Shown here piece after piece: positions 1-7,474 of a stretch of DNA of 28,960 nt; the first letter of the stretch is position 1; the number at the start of each line of letters is the position of its first letter. The stretch is from ZC4RG30 sp039929265 (lineage in GTDB: Bacteria > Pseudomonadota > Gammaproteobacteria > Steroidobacterales > Steroidobacteraceae). The notes below the pieces were generated by a model. It was not told the DNA's origin and ran no database searches. It worked only from the letters and a program-made list of their open reading frames with translations. The stretch covers positions 1 to 28,960 of the forward strand of contig JBDSRN010000038.1 of assembly GCA_039929265.1 (NCBI GenBank). Direction: 5' to 3'. The position numbers and the translations under genes are program-made.

Positions 1-279
1 GCCGCCGCCACCACCGCCACCGCCACCGCCCGAGCGCGGCTTGTCTTGCGCTTCATTGACGCGCAGCGAGCGACCACCGAGGTCCTTGCCGTTGACAGCC
101 TGGATCGCGTTCGCCGCGTCAGCCTGACTCATTTCCACGAAGCCGAAGCCGCGGGGGCGATTCGTCTCGCGGTCCATCGGCAGGGCAACGGAGGTGACGG
201 TACCGTGCGCTGCGAACAGTGCGCGAACTTCGTCTTCAGTAGCAGTAAAGGGCAGATTGCCCACGTAAATCTTGGCCAT
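1..279 (-). CDS. RRM-domain RNA-binding protein, 3' end cut by window
   Basis: Small single-RRM RNA-binding protein of the type found in many Proteobacteria and Cyanobacteria. The visible 93 codons hold a complete RRM. RNP2 is IYVGNL at residues 4-9, and RNP1 is RGFGFVEM at about residues 43-50. The domain ends near residue 82 and is followed by a glycine-only tract that runs off the window; such Gly-rich tails are usual in this family. The ATG at 279 is preferred because GAGAG lies about 10 nt upstream. An in-frame ATG at 288 is too close to that sequence. Family members bind single-stranded RNA and are often cold-induced; nothing here shows its targets. It is transcribed away from the XRE gene. 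Confidence 0.93.
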   Translation of the reverse strand, partial: MAKIYVGNLPFTATEDEVRALFAAHGTVTSVALPMDRETNRPRGFGFVEMSQADAANAIQAVNGKDLGGRSLRVNEAQDKPRSGGGGGGGGGG

Positions 280-288
280 GTAACTCAT

Positions 289-496
289 CTCTCTGTGAAC
301 AAAAGTATGAAATGACAGGAGAGACGGAGTTTTTCAAGCCGTGTCCTGACACCAGATCGGTAGGCGTTTCGGCTCGAGAAGGAAGCCCGGGAAGGGCGTG
401 CACTCTGATACGGACGTAGAACGATCCGTGACAGAGTACCGCGTTTCGTGTACCTCCGGGTTAATTGTTACCTTTACAGTCCAAAACAAAGGCTAG
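289..496. other. Intergenic leader between RRM gene and XRE gene
   Basis: No credible gene is seen. The stretch must hold the promoter and 5' leader of the minus-strand RRM gene and part of the XRE promoter. An imperfect inverted repeat, GGTTAAT followed by TGTTACC, lies at 459-472 and could be a protein-binding site, but it pairs at only five of seven positions. Confidence 0.4.
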
Positions 497-512
497 AACC
501 ATATTTATGGTT
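497..512. promoter_or_regulatory. Perfect palindrome upstream of XRE gene (candidate operator)
   Basis: AACCATA-TT-TATGGTT is a perfect 7+2+7 inverted repeat ending 23 nt before the XRE start codon. HipB-type XRE proteins usually repress their own promoter through short palindromes in this position, so it is the likely autoregulatory operator. The assignment is inferred from position and symmetry only. Confidence 0.5.
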
Positions 513-535
513 ATTATCCGGAGCACATTTTCATC

Positions 536-832
536 ATGCATCCATCGGTGAAGGAAATGGAATCTGATCTGGGTGCCAGCCTCAAGGCGCTGCGCCTGGA
601 TCTCAACATCGACCAGCATACGGTCGCCACGCGAGCCGGCGTTAGCATCGGCGCTCTCAAGAATCTGGAAGGTGGCCGCGGCACCACGGTCAGAACGCTC
701 GTTTCGGTACTGCGTGCTCTCGATCGTGCGGACTGGCTCGCAACCATCGCGCCCTTGGGCTCCATCAATCCACTCACGCACACCGCAACCGCGACGCCCA
801 GACAACGCGCAACGCGATCCACGCGCAGGTGA
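536..832 (+). CDS. XRE-family (HipB-like) DNA-binding protein
   Basis: A 98-residue protein with a Cro/C1-type helix-turn-helix over residues 12-66 (core LNIDQHTVATRAGVSIGALK, followed by NLEGGRGTTVRTLVSVLRAL). The pattern of a helix, then the recognition helix, then NLE-GRG and LVSVLRALD is typical of antitoxin-like XRE regulators encoded in front of hipA. The C-terminal 25 residues are Thr/Arg-rich and look disordered. The gene stops 6 nt before a decayed hipA-like reading frame, so it is probably the surviving half of a HipBA-type pair. A perfect palindrome at 497-512 is its likely operator. It could now act as an orphan regulator. Confidence 0.85.
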   Translation: MHPSVKEMESDLGASLKALRLDLNIDQHTVATRAGVSIGALKNLEGGRGTTVRTLVSVLRALDRADWLATIAPLGSINPLTHTATATPRQRATRSTRR

Positions 833-838
833 TTCGCA

Positions 839-1024
839 ATGGCGAACTCGCACGCCTCAAGTGTCGACGTGTTCCCGTGGGCCGAGCGCATCGGCGCGAC
901 CGTGCTCGATCTGAGCTACGGTTCCTACGCGTTTCGCTGTACGAGCATTCGCTCGTGCGGCCTGACTGTGCGCGCTCGGTCTGTACGCGGAGGGCCAGGC
1001 AGCAGCGTCGAGTGCGTATATTAA
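839..1024 (+). pseudogene. Decayed HipA-like kinase N-terminus
   Basis: An ATG six bases after the XRE stop opens a 61-codon frame. Its first ~32 residues (VDVFPWAERIGATVLDL, then SYAF) resemble the N-terminal subdomain of HipA-family proteins, which usually reads like V-x-V-x-W-G-E-R-V-G-x-L and continues into a [YF]-[YF]-x-Y-x-x-x-[FL] segment. After codon ~32 the similarity seems to move to another frame (SLYEHSLVRP), and the frame ends at 1024. The kinase core (about 350 further residues) is absent, because the next gene starts at 1048. This is best read as a hipA gene destroyed by frameshift and large deletion. The match is made by eye on a short segment, so it is moderate evidence. Confidence 0.5.
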
Positions 1025-1047
1025 CGAGACAGCCACCTGGAAAACAC

Positions 1048-1734
1048 ATGAGCAATGTTGTTCCGATCCAAATCGACTTCGTGTCCGATGTCGCGTGCCC
1101 CTGGTGCGCGGTCGGCCTGAAAAGTCTGGAAGAAGCGTTGCGGCGCACGCAGGATGTGGTCGCAGCAGATCTGAGATTTCAGCCGTTCGAGCTCAATCCC
1201 GACCTGCCGCCAGAAGGCGAAAATCGTGACGCTCATCTCGCACGGAAGTACGGACGCTCACCCGGTGAACTCGAGAGCACGCGCTCGTCGCTGCACGAAC
1301 GCGCGAAGAGCCTCGGATTCGAGATCAACTCGTCGAGCAAGAGCCGCATGTACAACACTTTCGATGCGCATCGCCTGCTGCACTGGGCGCACACACAGGG
1401 GCGTCAGCGCGAGCTGAAACACGCCCTGCTCAAGGCCAATTTCACCGACGACGTGAACGTGTCGGATCCTGATGAACTGACCCGCATCGCCGCCTCGGCG
1501 GGACTAGATGCCACACAGGCGCGCGACGTGCTGGACTCCAGTCGGTACACGCAGGAAATTCGCGACGCAGAGCGGCGATGGATCGAATGCGGAATCACCG
1601 GCGTGCCCGGCATCGTGATCAATGGCAAGTGGTTGATCTCTGGCGGCCAACCACCGGAGATGTTCGAGCAGGCGTTGCGGCAGATCGCCACGGAAGTGTC
1701 GGCGGCATCAAAACCAGCGCGATCGAAACCTTAG
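1048..1734 (+). CDS. DsbA-family oxidoreductase, FrnE-like
   Basis: A 228-residue DsbA-like thioredoxin-fold protein with CPWC at residues 17-20, directly after the first beta strand (IDFVSDVACPWC). The inserted helical domain covers the middle. The cis-proline loop is in TGVPGIVINGKW near residues 183-194, followed by the GGQPPEMFEQAL helix. This is the layout of the FrnE/2-hydroxychromene-2-carboxylate-isomerase-like branch (DSBA PF01323). There is no signal peptide, so it should act in the cytoplasm as a thiol-disulfide oxidoreductase or isomerase. The ATG at 1048 was chosen because TGGA lies about 6 nt upstream and homologues start just before the first strand; the frame runs open further upstream. 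It converges with the hydratase operon, and no hairpin terminator is seen between them. Confidence 0.93.
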   Translation: MSNVVPIQIDFVSDVACPWCAVGLKSLEEALRRTQDVVAADLRFQPFELNPDLPPEGENRDAHLARKYGRSPGELESTRSSLHERAKSLGFEINSSSKSRMYNTFDAHRLLHWAHTQGRQRELKHALLKANFTDDVNVSDPDELTRIAASAGLDATQARDVLDSSRYTQEIRDAERRWIECGITGVPGIVINGKWLISGGQPPEMFEQALRQIATEVSAASKPARSKP

Positions 1735-1786
1735 GGCTTATGCAAAAACCGCACTTCTGGAGATGTGGCGCGATCGTGCCCGGTGC

Positions 1787-2284
1787 TCATTTGGTGCCGT
1801 CAAGGCGGCGATGCAAGTGCGGGATCAACCCGCCGTCGCGCACCATGTCCATGAGGAACGGCGGAATCGGTTCGACCGGATACGTCGTGCCGCGCGAGTG
1901 ATTCACGACCACGCTGCGCGCAAGATCGAGCTCGAGATCATCGCCATCGCGAACCTCGCGTGCATCAGCGAAACGCAGCACCGGCAGACCCAGGTTGAGC
2001 GCATTGCGGTAGAAGATGCGTGCCGGCGATTTCGCGAGCACCGCGGCGACACCGAGATGCAACAGTGCCTGCGCCGCCTGCTCACGCGATGAGCCAATTC
2101 CGAAGCCATCGCCCGCGACAAGAAAATCCCCGCGCTTGACGTTGCTCGCAAACTGCGGCGCGATCGCCTCCAACGTGTGCTTCGCCAACTCTTCGAGCGG
2201 TTTGCGCATCGCATGACCCGGCGCCAGCAGATCGGTGTCGATGTTGTCGCCGAACACCCAGGCCCGGCCGCGCAGCACATCCAT
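1787..2284 (-). CDS. LeuD/aconitase-swivel-type hydratase small subunit
   Basis: A 165-residue protein of the aconitase C-terminal (swivel) domain family: 3-isopropylmalate dehydratase small subunit, homoaconitase or dimethylmaleate hydratase small subunit. Diagnostic pieces are GDNIDTDLLAPG near the N-terminus, GDGFGIGSSREQAAQAL (the substrate-binding G-SSRE loop), and the IFYRNALNLGLPVL segment. It is the last gene of the operon and follows its large subunit by 17 nt. The ATG at 2284 was chosen because AAGGGTGA stands about 7 nt upstream. An earlier in-frame TTG at 2305 overlaps the preceding stop codon and has a poorer context. The context (amidohydrolase, KRCGH lyase, transporter) argues against leucine synthesis and for hydration of a maleate-like diacid. 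Confidence 0.92.
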   Translation of the reverse strand: MDVLRGRAWVFGDNIDTDLLAPGHAMRKPLEELAKHTLEAIAPQFASNVKRGDFLVAGDGFGIGSSREQAAQALLHLGVAAVLAKSPARIFYRNALNLGLPVLRFADAREVRDGDDLELDLARSVVVNHSRGTTYPVEPIPPFLMDMVRDGGLIPHLHRRLDGTK

Positions 2285-2301
2285 GCTCAATTCACCCTTG
2301 C

Positions 2302-3567
2302 TCAATTCAAGAAGACGCGCGGATCCGCGACGCGTCCTACCACTGCCGATGCCGCCACCGTGTATGGCGAGGCCAGGTAGACCTCCGATGCCTTATGCCC
2401 CATGCGCCCCTTGAAATTGCGCGCTGTGGACGAAATGCACACCTCGTGTTCCGCAAGTACTCCGGCGCCATAGCCGGCGCAGGCGCCGCAGCCGGTGGGC
2501 AGCAGGATAGCGCCCGCCTCGGTGAGTTTCGCGAGCGTACCGTCCGCGGCGGCGAGCCGCGTCGTACGCGCAGATGCTGGCGCGATCAGCAGACGCACGT
2601 GCGGCGCAACCTTGCGACCGCCGAGCACTGCTGCGGCGGCGTGCAGATCCTCCAGCTTCGCGCCCGTGCAGGCACCGATATACGCCTGATCGATACGCAC
2701 CCCGGGGAGTTCGCTTACAGCATCGGAGTTGGCGGGGCTATGCGGTGCCGCGACCTGCGGCGCGAGCTGTGAAGCATCGAACGTCAATGCGCGCTCGAAG
2801 CGTGCGTCCGCATCCGAACGCCACTGCAGCGCATCTGGTGCGACGCTGCCACCCGCAGCGCGGATGGTGTCGAGCGTGAGCTGATCCGGCGCGACGATAC
2901 CGGTTTTCGCACCGAGCTCGGCCGACATATTGCACAGGACGAAGCGGTCCGCCATGGTCATGTGATCCACGGCGCTGCCCGCGTACTCGACAACGCGATA
3001 GTCGTTGTTCTGACCGAGTTGGCGGCACAGGAACAGCATGATGTCCTTCGCCGCCACTGCCTGCCCGAGCTTGCCCTGCCACTCCACGCGAATGGTTTCG
3101 GGCACGCGCAGCCAGATCTCGCCGGTCACCAGCACGCCCGCCATTTCTGTCGCGCCGACGCCCACCATGAACGAACCGACCGCGCCACCTGACGGCGAGT
3201 GCGAATCGCCGCCGACGACGAGCATGCCGGGCTGCAGGTGACCGAACTCCTGCAGCACGACATGACAGATACCCTGCATGTCGTGGAACTGGGAGATCGC
3301 GTTGTCGCGCACCCACTCACGCGTGAGCTTGAGGATCGCAGCGCTCTCGGGATCCACTGCGGGCACGTAATGGTCGGTGACCACCACGACCTTGTCCGGA
3401 TCCCAAACTTTCGCGCCGAGGCGCTGCAGGTAAGGCGCCACCCGGCGCGGTCCGCCAGAGTCGTGCATCATCGCGAGATCCACCTTGGCGATGACGATAT
3501 CGCCCGCCTGGACGGATTCCGCGCCCGAAGCGCGCAGCAGTATCTTTTCGGCGAGCGTGCGCGGCAT
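2302..3567 (-). CDS. LeuC/aconitase-type hydratase large subunit, catabolic
   Basis: A 421-residue catalytic subunit of the aconitase superfamily, similar in length to LeuC/HacA-type subunits. The [4Fe-4S] ligands are visible as C300 (YIGACTGA) and C360 and C363 (PTGCGAC), with the classical 60+3 spacing. The nucleic part of the active site is marked by GGDSHSPSGGAVGSF near residues 119-133; most LeuC proteins have DSHT, so the Ser is a variant. It should add water to, or remove it from, a 2-alkylmaleate/malate-type diacid together with the downstream small subunit. The start ATG overlaps the amidohydrolase stop (TGATG), implying translational coupling. Isopropylmalate dehydratase, methylcitrate-type or dimethylmaleate hydratase are the alternatives; the neighbours favour the last group. 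Confidence 0.92.
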   Translation of the reverse strand: MPRTLAEKILLRASGAESVQAGDIVIAKVDLAMMHDSGGPRRVAPYLQRLGAKVWDPDKVVVVTDHYVPAVDPESAAILKLTREWVRDNAISQFHDMQGICHVVLQEFGHLQPGMLVVGGDSHSPSGGAVGSFMVGVGATEMAGVLVTGEIWLRVPETIRVEWQGKLGQAVAAKDIMLFLCRQLGQNNDYRVVEYAGSAVDHMTMADRFVLCNMSAELGAKTGIVAPDQLTLDTIRAAGGSVAPDALQWRSDADARFERALTFDASQLAPQVAAPHSPANSDAVSELPGVRIDQAYIGACTGAKLEDLHAAAAVLGGRKVAPHVRLLIAPASARTTRLAAADGTLAKLTEAGAILLPTGCGACAGYGAGVLAEHEVCISSTARNFKGRMGHKASEVYLASPYTVAASAVVGRVADPRVFLN

Positions 3568-5039
3568 CAGCAGGGTCGCTTGAGGTATCGGCCTTTAGCC
3601 TCACCGACGATGCTGCCCTCGTCCCAGATCAGGTTTCCGCGCAGATACGTGCTCCGCACGGTTGCGGTCTGCGCGATGCCTTCGAACGGCGTGTATCCCT
3701 GCGTGGACTCCGACTCCGCAGCATGGATCGTGTAGCCCTTGTCCGGATCGACTAGCACAATGTCGGCATCGAACCCGGCTTCGAGCTGGCCCTTGCTCGA
3801 CAGGCCGAAGCGCTGGGCAGGATTGCCACTGAGCAACTGCGCGACGCGCTGCATCGACAGCCCGCGTTTCTTCGCTTCGGTGATGAACGCCGTGAGCAGG
3901 TACTCGGAGCCGCCAAAGCCGGACTTTGCGAGAAACACGTCCTCGCCACAGTCGTGACCGTCGGTCTTCATCTCGTGACGGCAGCAGGCATGGTCCGAGC
4001 ATACCCAGTCGATCTTGCCATCGATGAGCGCCTTCCACAGGTACTCGACGTCCTCACGGGAGCGTATGGGCGGGTTCACCTTGGCCTGATAACCGCTTTC
4101 CACGTCGTAGTCGATGACGAGGTGCCCGATCGTGACCTCCCGCTTGAAATTGATATGCGGGAACGCATCAGCCATCAGCAGCGCGGCTTCGACCGCCTTG
4201 CGCGACGACAGGTGCAGGAGGTTGATGTTCACGCACTCGGTTTCATGTGCGAGGTAGGACGCGATGAAGATCGCGAGACCTTCGGAGTGCGGCGGACGGG
4301 CGGCGCTGTACGCGCGCAAACCCGTCAGCTTGCCCTCATCCTGCACGATCCTGGTATACGCATTCATGATCTCGGCGGTCTCGCAATGCAGCGACAGCGA
4401 GATGGCGTGCGCCTTGTCGGGAAATCGCTTCATCGCGTCCTTCACGCCGCGCATGACGAACTCGAAGTGCGCAAAATCATAGCGCTCGTCGTCCGCGATC
4501 ATGAGGAAGTCGTGCTGCTTGCTCGATGCGCCGTGCAGACCGTAGCCGCCATAGAACATGTAGATCTTGAAGGTCGTTACGCCGAACTTCTCCACAAGCA
4601 TCGGGATCTCGGCGATGTGCCGCTTGTCGAGCGGCGCGAGATGGTAGCCATAGTCGACGTGGAATTTGCCCTCGGAGATCTCCAGCACCTCGGGGAAGAA
4701 CTTCTCGTACGGACCACCCTTGTTGAGGTAGTACTGACCCGAACGAAAATAGTTGAGGCTCGAAGTCACCCCACCCTGTGCCGCCGCGCGGCTCTCGCTG
4801 ATTGCGTCTTCCGCGAGCGGCGAATAAATGCCGGTGTGCATGTGTGCGTCGACAACGCCGGGGAAGGCAAGCAGGTTCCGGCCGTCCACTACTTTTTTCG
4901 CGGTACCTGGCAGGTTGTTGCCGAGCGCAACGATCTTGCCATCGCGCACGCCAATGCTGCCGCTGGTGACCTCGGTCTGGCTCGGGCGCACGAGGCGCAC
5001 GTTATTGATGAGCAGATCGTAGTTGCTGTCGGTAGCCAT
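3567..5039 (-). CDS. Dihydropyrimidinase/hydantoinase-family cyclic amidohydrolase
   Basis: A 490-residue zinc amidohydrolase of the D-hydantoinase/dihydropyrimidinase/enamidase group. Metal ligands can be placed: H66 and H68 (DAHMH), the carboxylated lysine K158 (TTFKIYM), H218 (LSLHCE), H276 (LLHLSS) and D349 (VCSDH). The C-terminal small beta-sandwich is completed by GFDADIVLVDPDK and YLRGNLIWDEG. Family members hydrolyse a ring C-N bond of cyclic amides, imides or ureides in the cytoplasm. H350-A-C-C-R-H after the catalytic Asp is unusual and may shape the pocket. It lies 39 nt after the lyase gene and is coupled to the hydratase large subunit. Substrate is not readable from sequence; pyrimidine catabolism is unlikely, since no beta-ureidopropionase or dihydropyrimidine dehydrogenase is present here. 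Confidence 0.93.
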   Translation of the reverse strand: MATDSNYDLLINNVRLVRPSQTEVTSGSIGVRDGKIVALGNNLPGTAKKVVDGRNLLAFPGVVDAHMHTGIYSPLAEDAISESRAAAQGGVTSSLNYFRSGQYYLNKGGPYEKFFPEVLEISEGKFHVDYGYHLAPLDKRHIAEIPMLVEKFGVTTFKIYMFYGGYGLHGASSKQHDFLMIADDERYDFAHFEFVMRGVKDAMKRFPDKAHAISLSLHCETAEIMNAYTRIVQDEGKLTGLRAYSAARPPHSEGLAIFIASYLAHETECVNINLLHLSSRKAVEAALLMADAFPHINFKREVTIGHLVIDYDVESGYQAKVNPPIRSREDVEYLWKALIDGKIDWVCSDHACCRHEMKTDGHDCGEDVFLAKSGFGGSEYLLTAFITEAKKRGLSMQRVAQLLSGNPAQRFGLSSKGQLEAGFDADIVLVDPDKGYTIHAAESESTQGYTPFEGIAQTATVRSTYLRGNLIWDEGSIVGEAKGRYLKRPC

Positions 5040-5078
5040 TCTCTGTCTCTTTGTCCCTGTCAGCTTCTTGATGGTTGG

Positions 5079-5972
5079 TCAATCACGCTTGCCGGCATAG
5101 CGTTCGCCATGCTGCAGCCATTTGCGCGTCTCGAGCAGTTCGTTGAGCGCGTCGAAATCAAGCATCTGGTCGCGCAACGTCCGCGTCGTACCGTCGCGTG
5201 CCAGTGTCTTCAGGTAGTGGAGCGCTGCGAACGTCTGCACTCGGACCATGGCGCCGGGGAAGATCGCAATTGAGTAGCCAATCTGCTGCAACTCGTCAGC
5301 GCTCAGCAGCGGCGAGCGCCCACCCTCGACCATGTTCGCCAGCAAGGGCAGGCGCGTGCCGAACTCCCGCGTGAATCGTTGCATCGCCGACGCATCGGGC
5401 AGTGCCTCCATGAACAGCACATCGGCCCCGGCCTCGATGTAGCGGGCAGCGCGTTCGAACGCGGCATCGATGCCTTCCACGGCGACGGCGTCAGTACGCG
5501 CAATGATCACGGTGTCGGCATCGTTGCGCGCGTCGCACGCAGCGCGGATCTTGCCGATCATCTCGTCGACCGGCACGACCGACTTGCCTGCCAGATGGCC
5601 GCAACGTTTGGGAAACTGCTGATCCTCGATCTGCAGCGCCGACGCGCCGGCGCGTTCGAACAGCTTGACCGTGCGCTGCGTGTTGAGCGCATTGCCGAAC
5701 CCGGTATCCGCGTCGACCAACAGGGGCAGCGTCAGTCGCTCGCGGATCGCACTCACGGTCTGTGCGACCTCGTGCATCGACACCAGTCCGATGTCAGGTT
5801 GCCCGAGTCGGGTGTAGGCGATGCTCGCGCCGGAGAGGTACGCGGCGTCGAAGCCGCTGTGCTGTATCAGTGAGGCGGACAGCGCGTCGTAACAGCCTGG
5901 CGCCACGATGATGCGTGGCTCGCTCAGCCTTGAGCGCAACACTTGCGCGTGATCCGGATCGCGATCGCTCAT
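5079..5972 (-). CDS. Isocitrate lyase/PEP mutase superfamily C-C lyase (KRCGH type)
   Basis: A 297-residue TIM-barrel enzyme. The Mg-binding region is DADTGFG at 87-93, ED follows at 116-117, and the catalytic loop is P-KRCGH-L with C124. The KRCGH cysteine is kept in true lyases (isocitrate, 2-methylisocitrate and 2,3-dimethylmalate lyase) and lost in PEP mutases, so a retro-Claisen lyase splitting a substituted malate/isocitrate into pyruvate or glyoxylate plus a second acid is likely. An oxaloacetate-decarboxylase-like member cannot be excluded. The ATG overlaps the MFS stop codon (ATGA), which fixes the start. prpB is less likely because no methylcitrate synthase lies nearby. Together with the aconitase-type pair it could perform hydration followed by cleavage. 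Confidence 0.9.
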   Translation of the reverse strand: MSDRDPDHAQVLRSRLSEPRIIVAPGCYDALSASLIQHSGFDAAYLSGASIAYTRLGQPDIGLVSMHEVAQTVSAIRERLTLPLLVDADTGFGNALNTQRTVKLFERAGASALQIEDQQFPKRCGHLAGKSVVPVDEMIGKIRAACDARNDADTVIIARTDAVAVEGIDAAFERAARYIEAGADVLFMEALPDASAMQRFTREFGTRLPLLANMVEGGRSPLLSADELQQIGYSIAIFPGAMVRVQTFAALHYLKTLARDGTTRTLRDQMLDFDALNELLETRKWLQHGERYAGKRD

Positions 5973-7348
5973 CCTTTCGACCACACTTCGGATTCGGCGA
6001 ACGCCTTGCGATATTGTCCCAGGTTGTAGAACAGGAAACAGGCCGACAGCACGCCCGCCAGCGCGGCGATGCAGGCGATGGAATAGCGCAGCGCGCCGTC
6101 GTTGTGGAACACGTAGTCGGTGAACAGGGCGATACCGGTGGGGCCGAGCGTAAGGCCGAATACATTCACGACGAGGTAGTACATTGCCGCGCCCTGGGCG
6201 CGCATCTGGTTGGGAGTCACCGTCATCAGTGCGGACAGACCATTCGCCGTCGCCGCCGTCGTTCCCACGGAGGCCGGTACCAGGAACGCGACCGCGACCC
6301 ATGGTCCCGATGCCAATGCCGTACCGAGCGCGCCAATCACGGCCACACCGATGCAGAACACAGCGGAGCGCATCTGGGCGTCCTGATAGCCGCGCGCCTG
6401 CAGACGCTCACTGAGCCACGAAGCCAGCAACACCGCGAGCGGGCCTGCCGCCAGCGTGACCACGCCGTAAGCAATGCCAATATCTCGGATGCTCCAATTC
6501 CACGTGCGCACGAACATCGTCGGCACCCAGGCCGACAGCCCGTACGCCAGGATTGCGACTGTCGACATGCCCAGGAAATGCGTGCCGTACATGCGGATGC
6601 GCGCCTGCAAATAACGCGCGACGGTGCCGAAGGAAAGATTCGTGGCGCCGTCGGCGCCGGTGAGCTGTTCGCGCCGACGCGGTTCGCGAACGGTGAGCAT
6701 CAGCATCGCCATGACCAGCCCTGGCAACCCGACTATCATGAAAACAGTTTGCCAGGCAAACAATTCGCCTACCACCGGAAGGACGACGGGAGGCGCGGCG
6801 ATCACGTGCGCAACCAGGCTGCCACCCACGATCATCGCGAGTCCCGTCCCCAGGGAGATGCCGGTGTTGTACACCGCGATTGCCCTGCCGCGAGTGCGCT
6901 TGGGGAAGTAGTCGCTCATCATCGAAAGCGCGCTCGGGCTCAGCGCCGCCTCGCCCACGCCGACGCCCACACGCGTCAGGAACAACTGTCCGTAGCTGCG
7001 TGCGAGCCCGCAGCTCGCCGTCATGAAACACCAGACTGTTATGCCGATCGCGATGATCTTGCGACGACTGTAGCGATCCGCGAGGCGCGCAATGGGTATA
7101 CCAAGCAGCGTGTAGAACACCGCAAAAGCGAGGCCGATGAGCAGGCTCACCTGGGTATCGGAGATCTGCAGATCCTTGCGGATCGGATCGATCATCAGCG
7201 CCATGATCTGCCGGTCGATGAACGAAACAGTATATGTGAGCGTGAGAACCGCAACGACGTACCAGCTGTATGCGGCGGGGGGATAATCACCTTCGCTGCC
7301 GGCTTTCGGGGCAACCGCAACTTGCGGAACATCAGCTGAAATAGTCAT
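5969..7348 (-). CDS. MFS transporter (spinster-like), first gene of operon
   Basis: A 459-residue major facilitator with about 12 hydrophobic helices after a ~25-residue polar N-terminus. The first helix ends in TYTVSFIDRQIMALMIDPIR, and the loop 2-3 signature is GIPIARLADRYSRRK. The helix 4-5 region is TRVGVGVGEAALSPSALSMMSDYFPKRTRGRA; these patterns mark the spinster-like branch common in proteobacterial catabolic clusters. It probably imports the compound processed by the four downstream genes, to which it is coupled by an ATGA overlap. AGGGGG stands about 5 nt before the ATG. The gene starts a divergent promoter region that carries a GATAACC element, so it is likely controlled with the 7475 operon. 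Confidence 0.92.
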   Translation of the reverse strand: MTISADVPQVAVAPKAGSEGDYPPAAYSWYVVAVLTLTYTVSFIDRQIMALMIDPIRKDLQISDTQVSLLIGLAFAVFYTLLGIPIARLADRYSRRKIIAIGITVWCFMTASCGLARSYGQLFLTRVGVGVGEAALSPSALSMMSDYFPKRTRGRAIAVYNTGISLGTGLAMIVGGSLVAHVIAAPPVVLPVVGELFAWQTVFMIVGLPGLVMAMLMLTVREPRRREQLTGADGATNLSFGTVARYLQARIRMYGTHFLGMSTVAILAYGLSAWVPTMFVRTWNWSIRDIGIAYGVVTLAAGPLAVLLASWLSERLQARGYQDAQMRSAVFCIGVAVIGALGTALASGPWVAVAFLVPASVGTTAATANGLSALMTVTPNQMRAQGAAMYYLVVNVFGLTLGPTGIALFTDYVFHNDGALRYSIACIAALAGVLSACFLFYNLGQYRKAFAESEVWSKG

Positions 7349-7387
7349 TGGACCCCCTGTTTTTTTTGCGGGCTGGACGCCGCGATG

Positions 7388-7411
7388 GGTAACTAAGATA
7401 ACCTCGTTGCA
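7388..7411. promoter_or_regulatory. Candidate shared operator, site A
   Basis: GGTAACTAAGATAACC (7388-7403) is followed at once by TCGTTGC, so two overlapping symmetric elements can be read: GGTAAC/GATAACC and GATAACC-TCG-TTGC. It sits between the divergent MFS and 7475 genes and overlaps the -35 box of the latter. The same GATAAC core appears at 10518, 13020 and 16610. The likely ligand is the GntR/FCD protein encoded at 13650, which is inference. Confidence 0.5.
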
Positions 7412-7436
7412 TGATTAGTAAAAGAGCGCATACACT
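7407..7436 (+). promoter_or_regulatory. Candidate sigma-70 promoter for the 7475 operon
   Basis: TTGCAT (7407-7412) and TACACT (7431-7436) are separated by 18 nt, a fair sigma-70 arrangement. The -10 box lies 38 nt before the ATG at 7475. Overlap of the -35 box with operator site A would suit repression. Confidence 0.45.
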
Positions 7437-7474
7437 GCGATTAACCCGAACGCTGTAGACGAGCATACTCAATA

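Noticed and set aside
1..30. Short tandem trinucleotide repeat at the window start
   Set aside because: It is the glycine-codon tract of the RRM protein, not a satellite or CRISPR element.
829..1047. Upstream extension of the FrnE-like gene to 829
   Set aside because: The frame is open to 829, but the added 73 residues are Arg-rich and unlike any DsbA family member. The ATG at 1048 has a ribosome-binding sequence and gives the normal N-terminus.
1787..3567. Leucine biosynthesis leuCD
   Set aside because: No leuA or leuB is nearby; the pair is coupled to an amidohydrolase, a KRCGH lyase and a transporter, so a catabolic hydratase is more plausible.
3954..5273. Long plus-strand open frame of 439 codons
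   Set aside because: It lies antisense to the amidohydrolase and lyase genes, has no family resemblance, and reflects GC-rich third-position bias.
5079..5972. Methylcitrate cycle prpB
   Set aside because: There is no methylcitrate synthase or dehydratase (prpC/prpD/acnD) and no PrpR-type regulator in the window; only the superfamily and the lyase-type motif are supported.
5915..7339. Long plus-strand open frame opposite the MFS gene
   Set aside because: The translated sequence is His/Arg-rich low-quality antisense; the minus frame is a clear 12-helix transporter.
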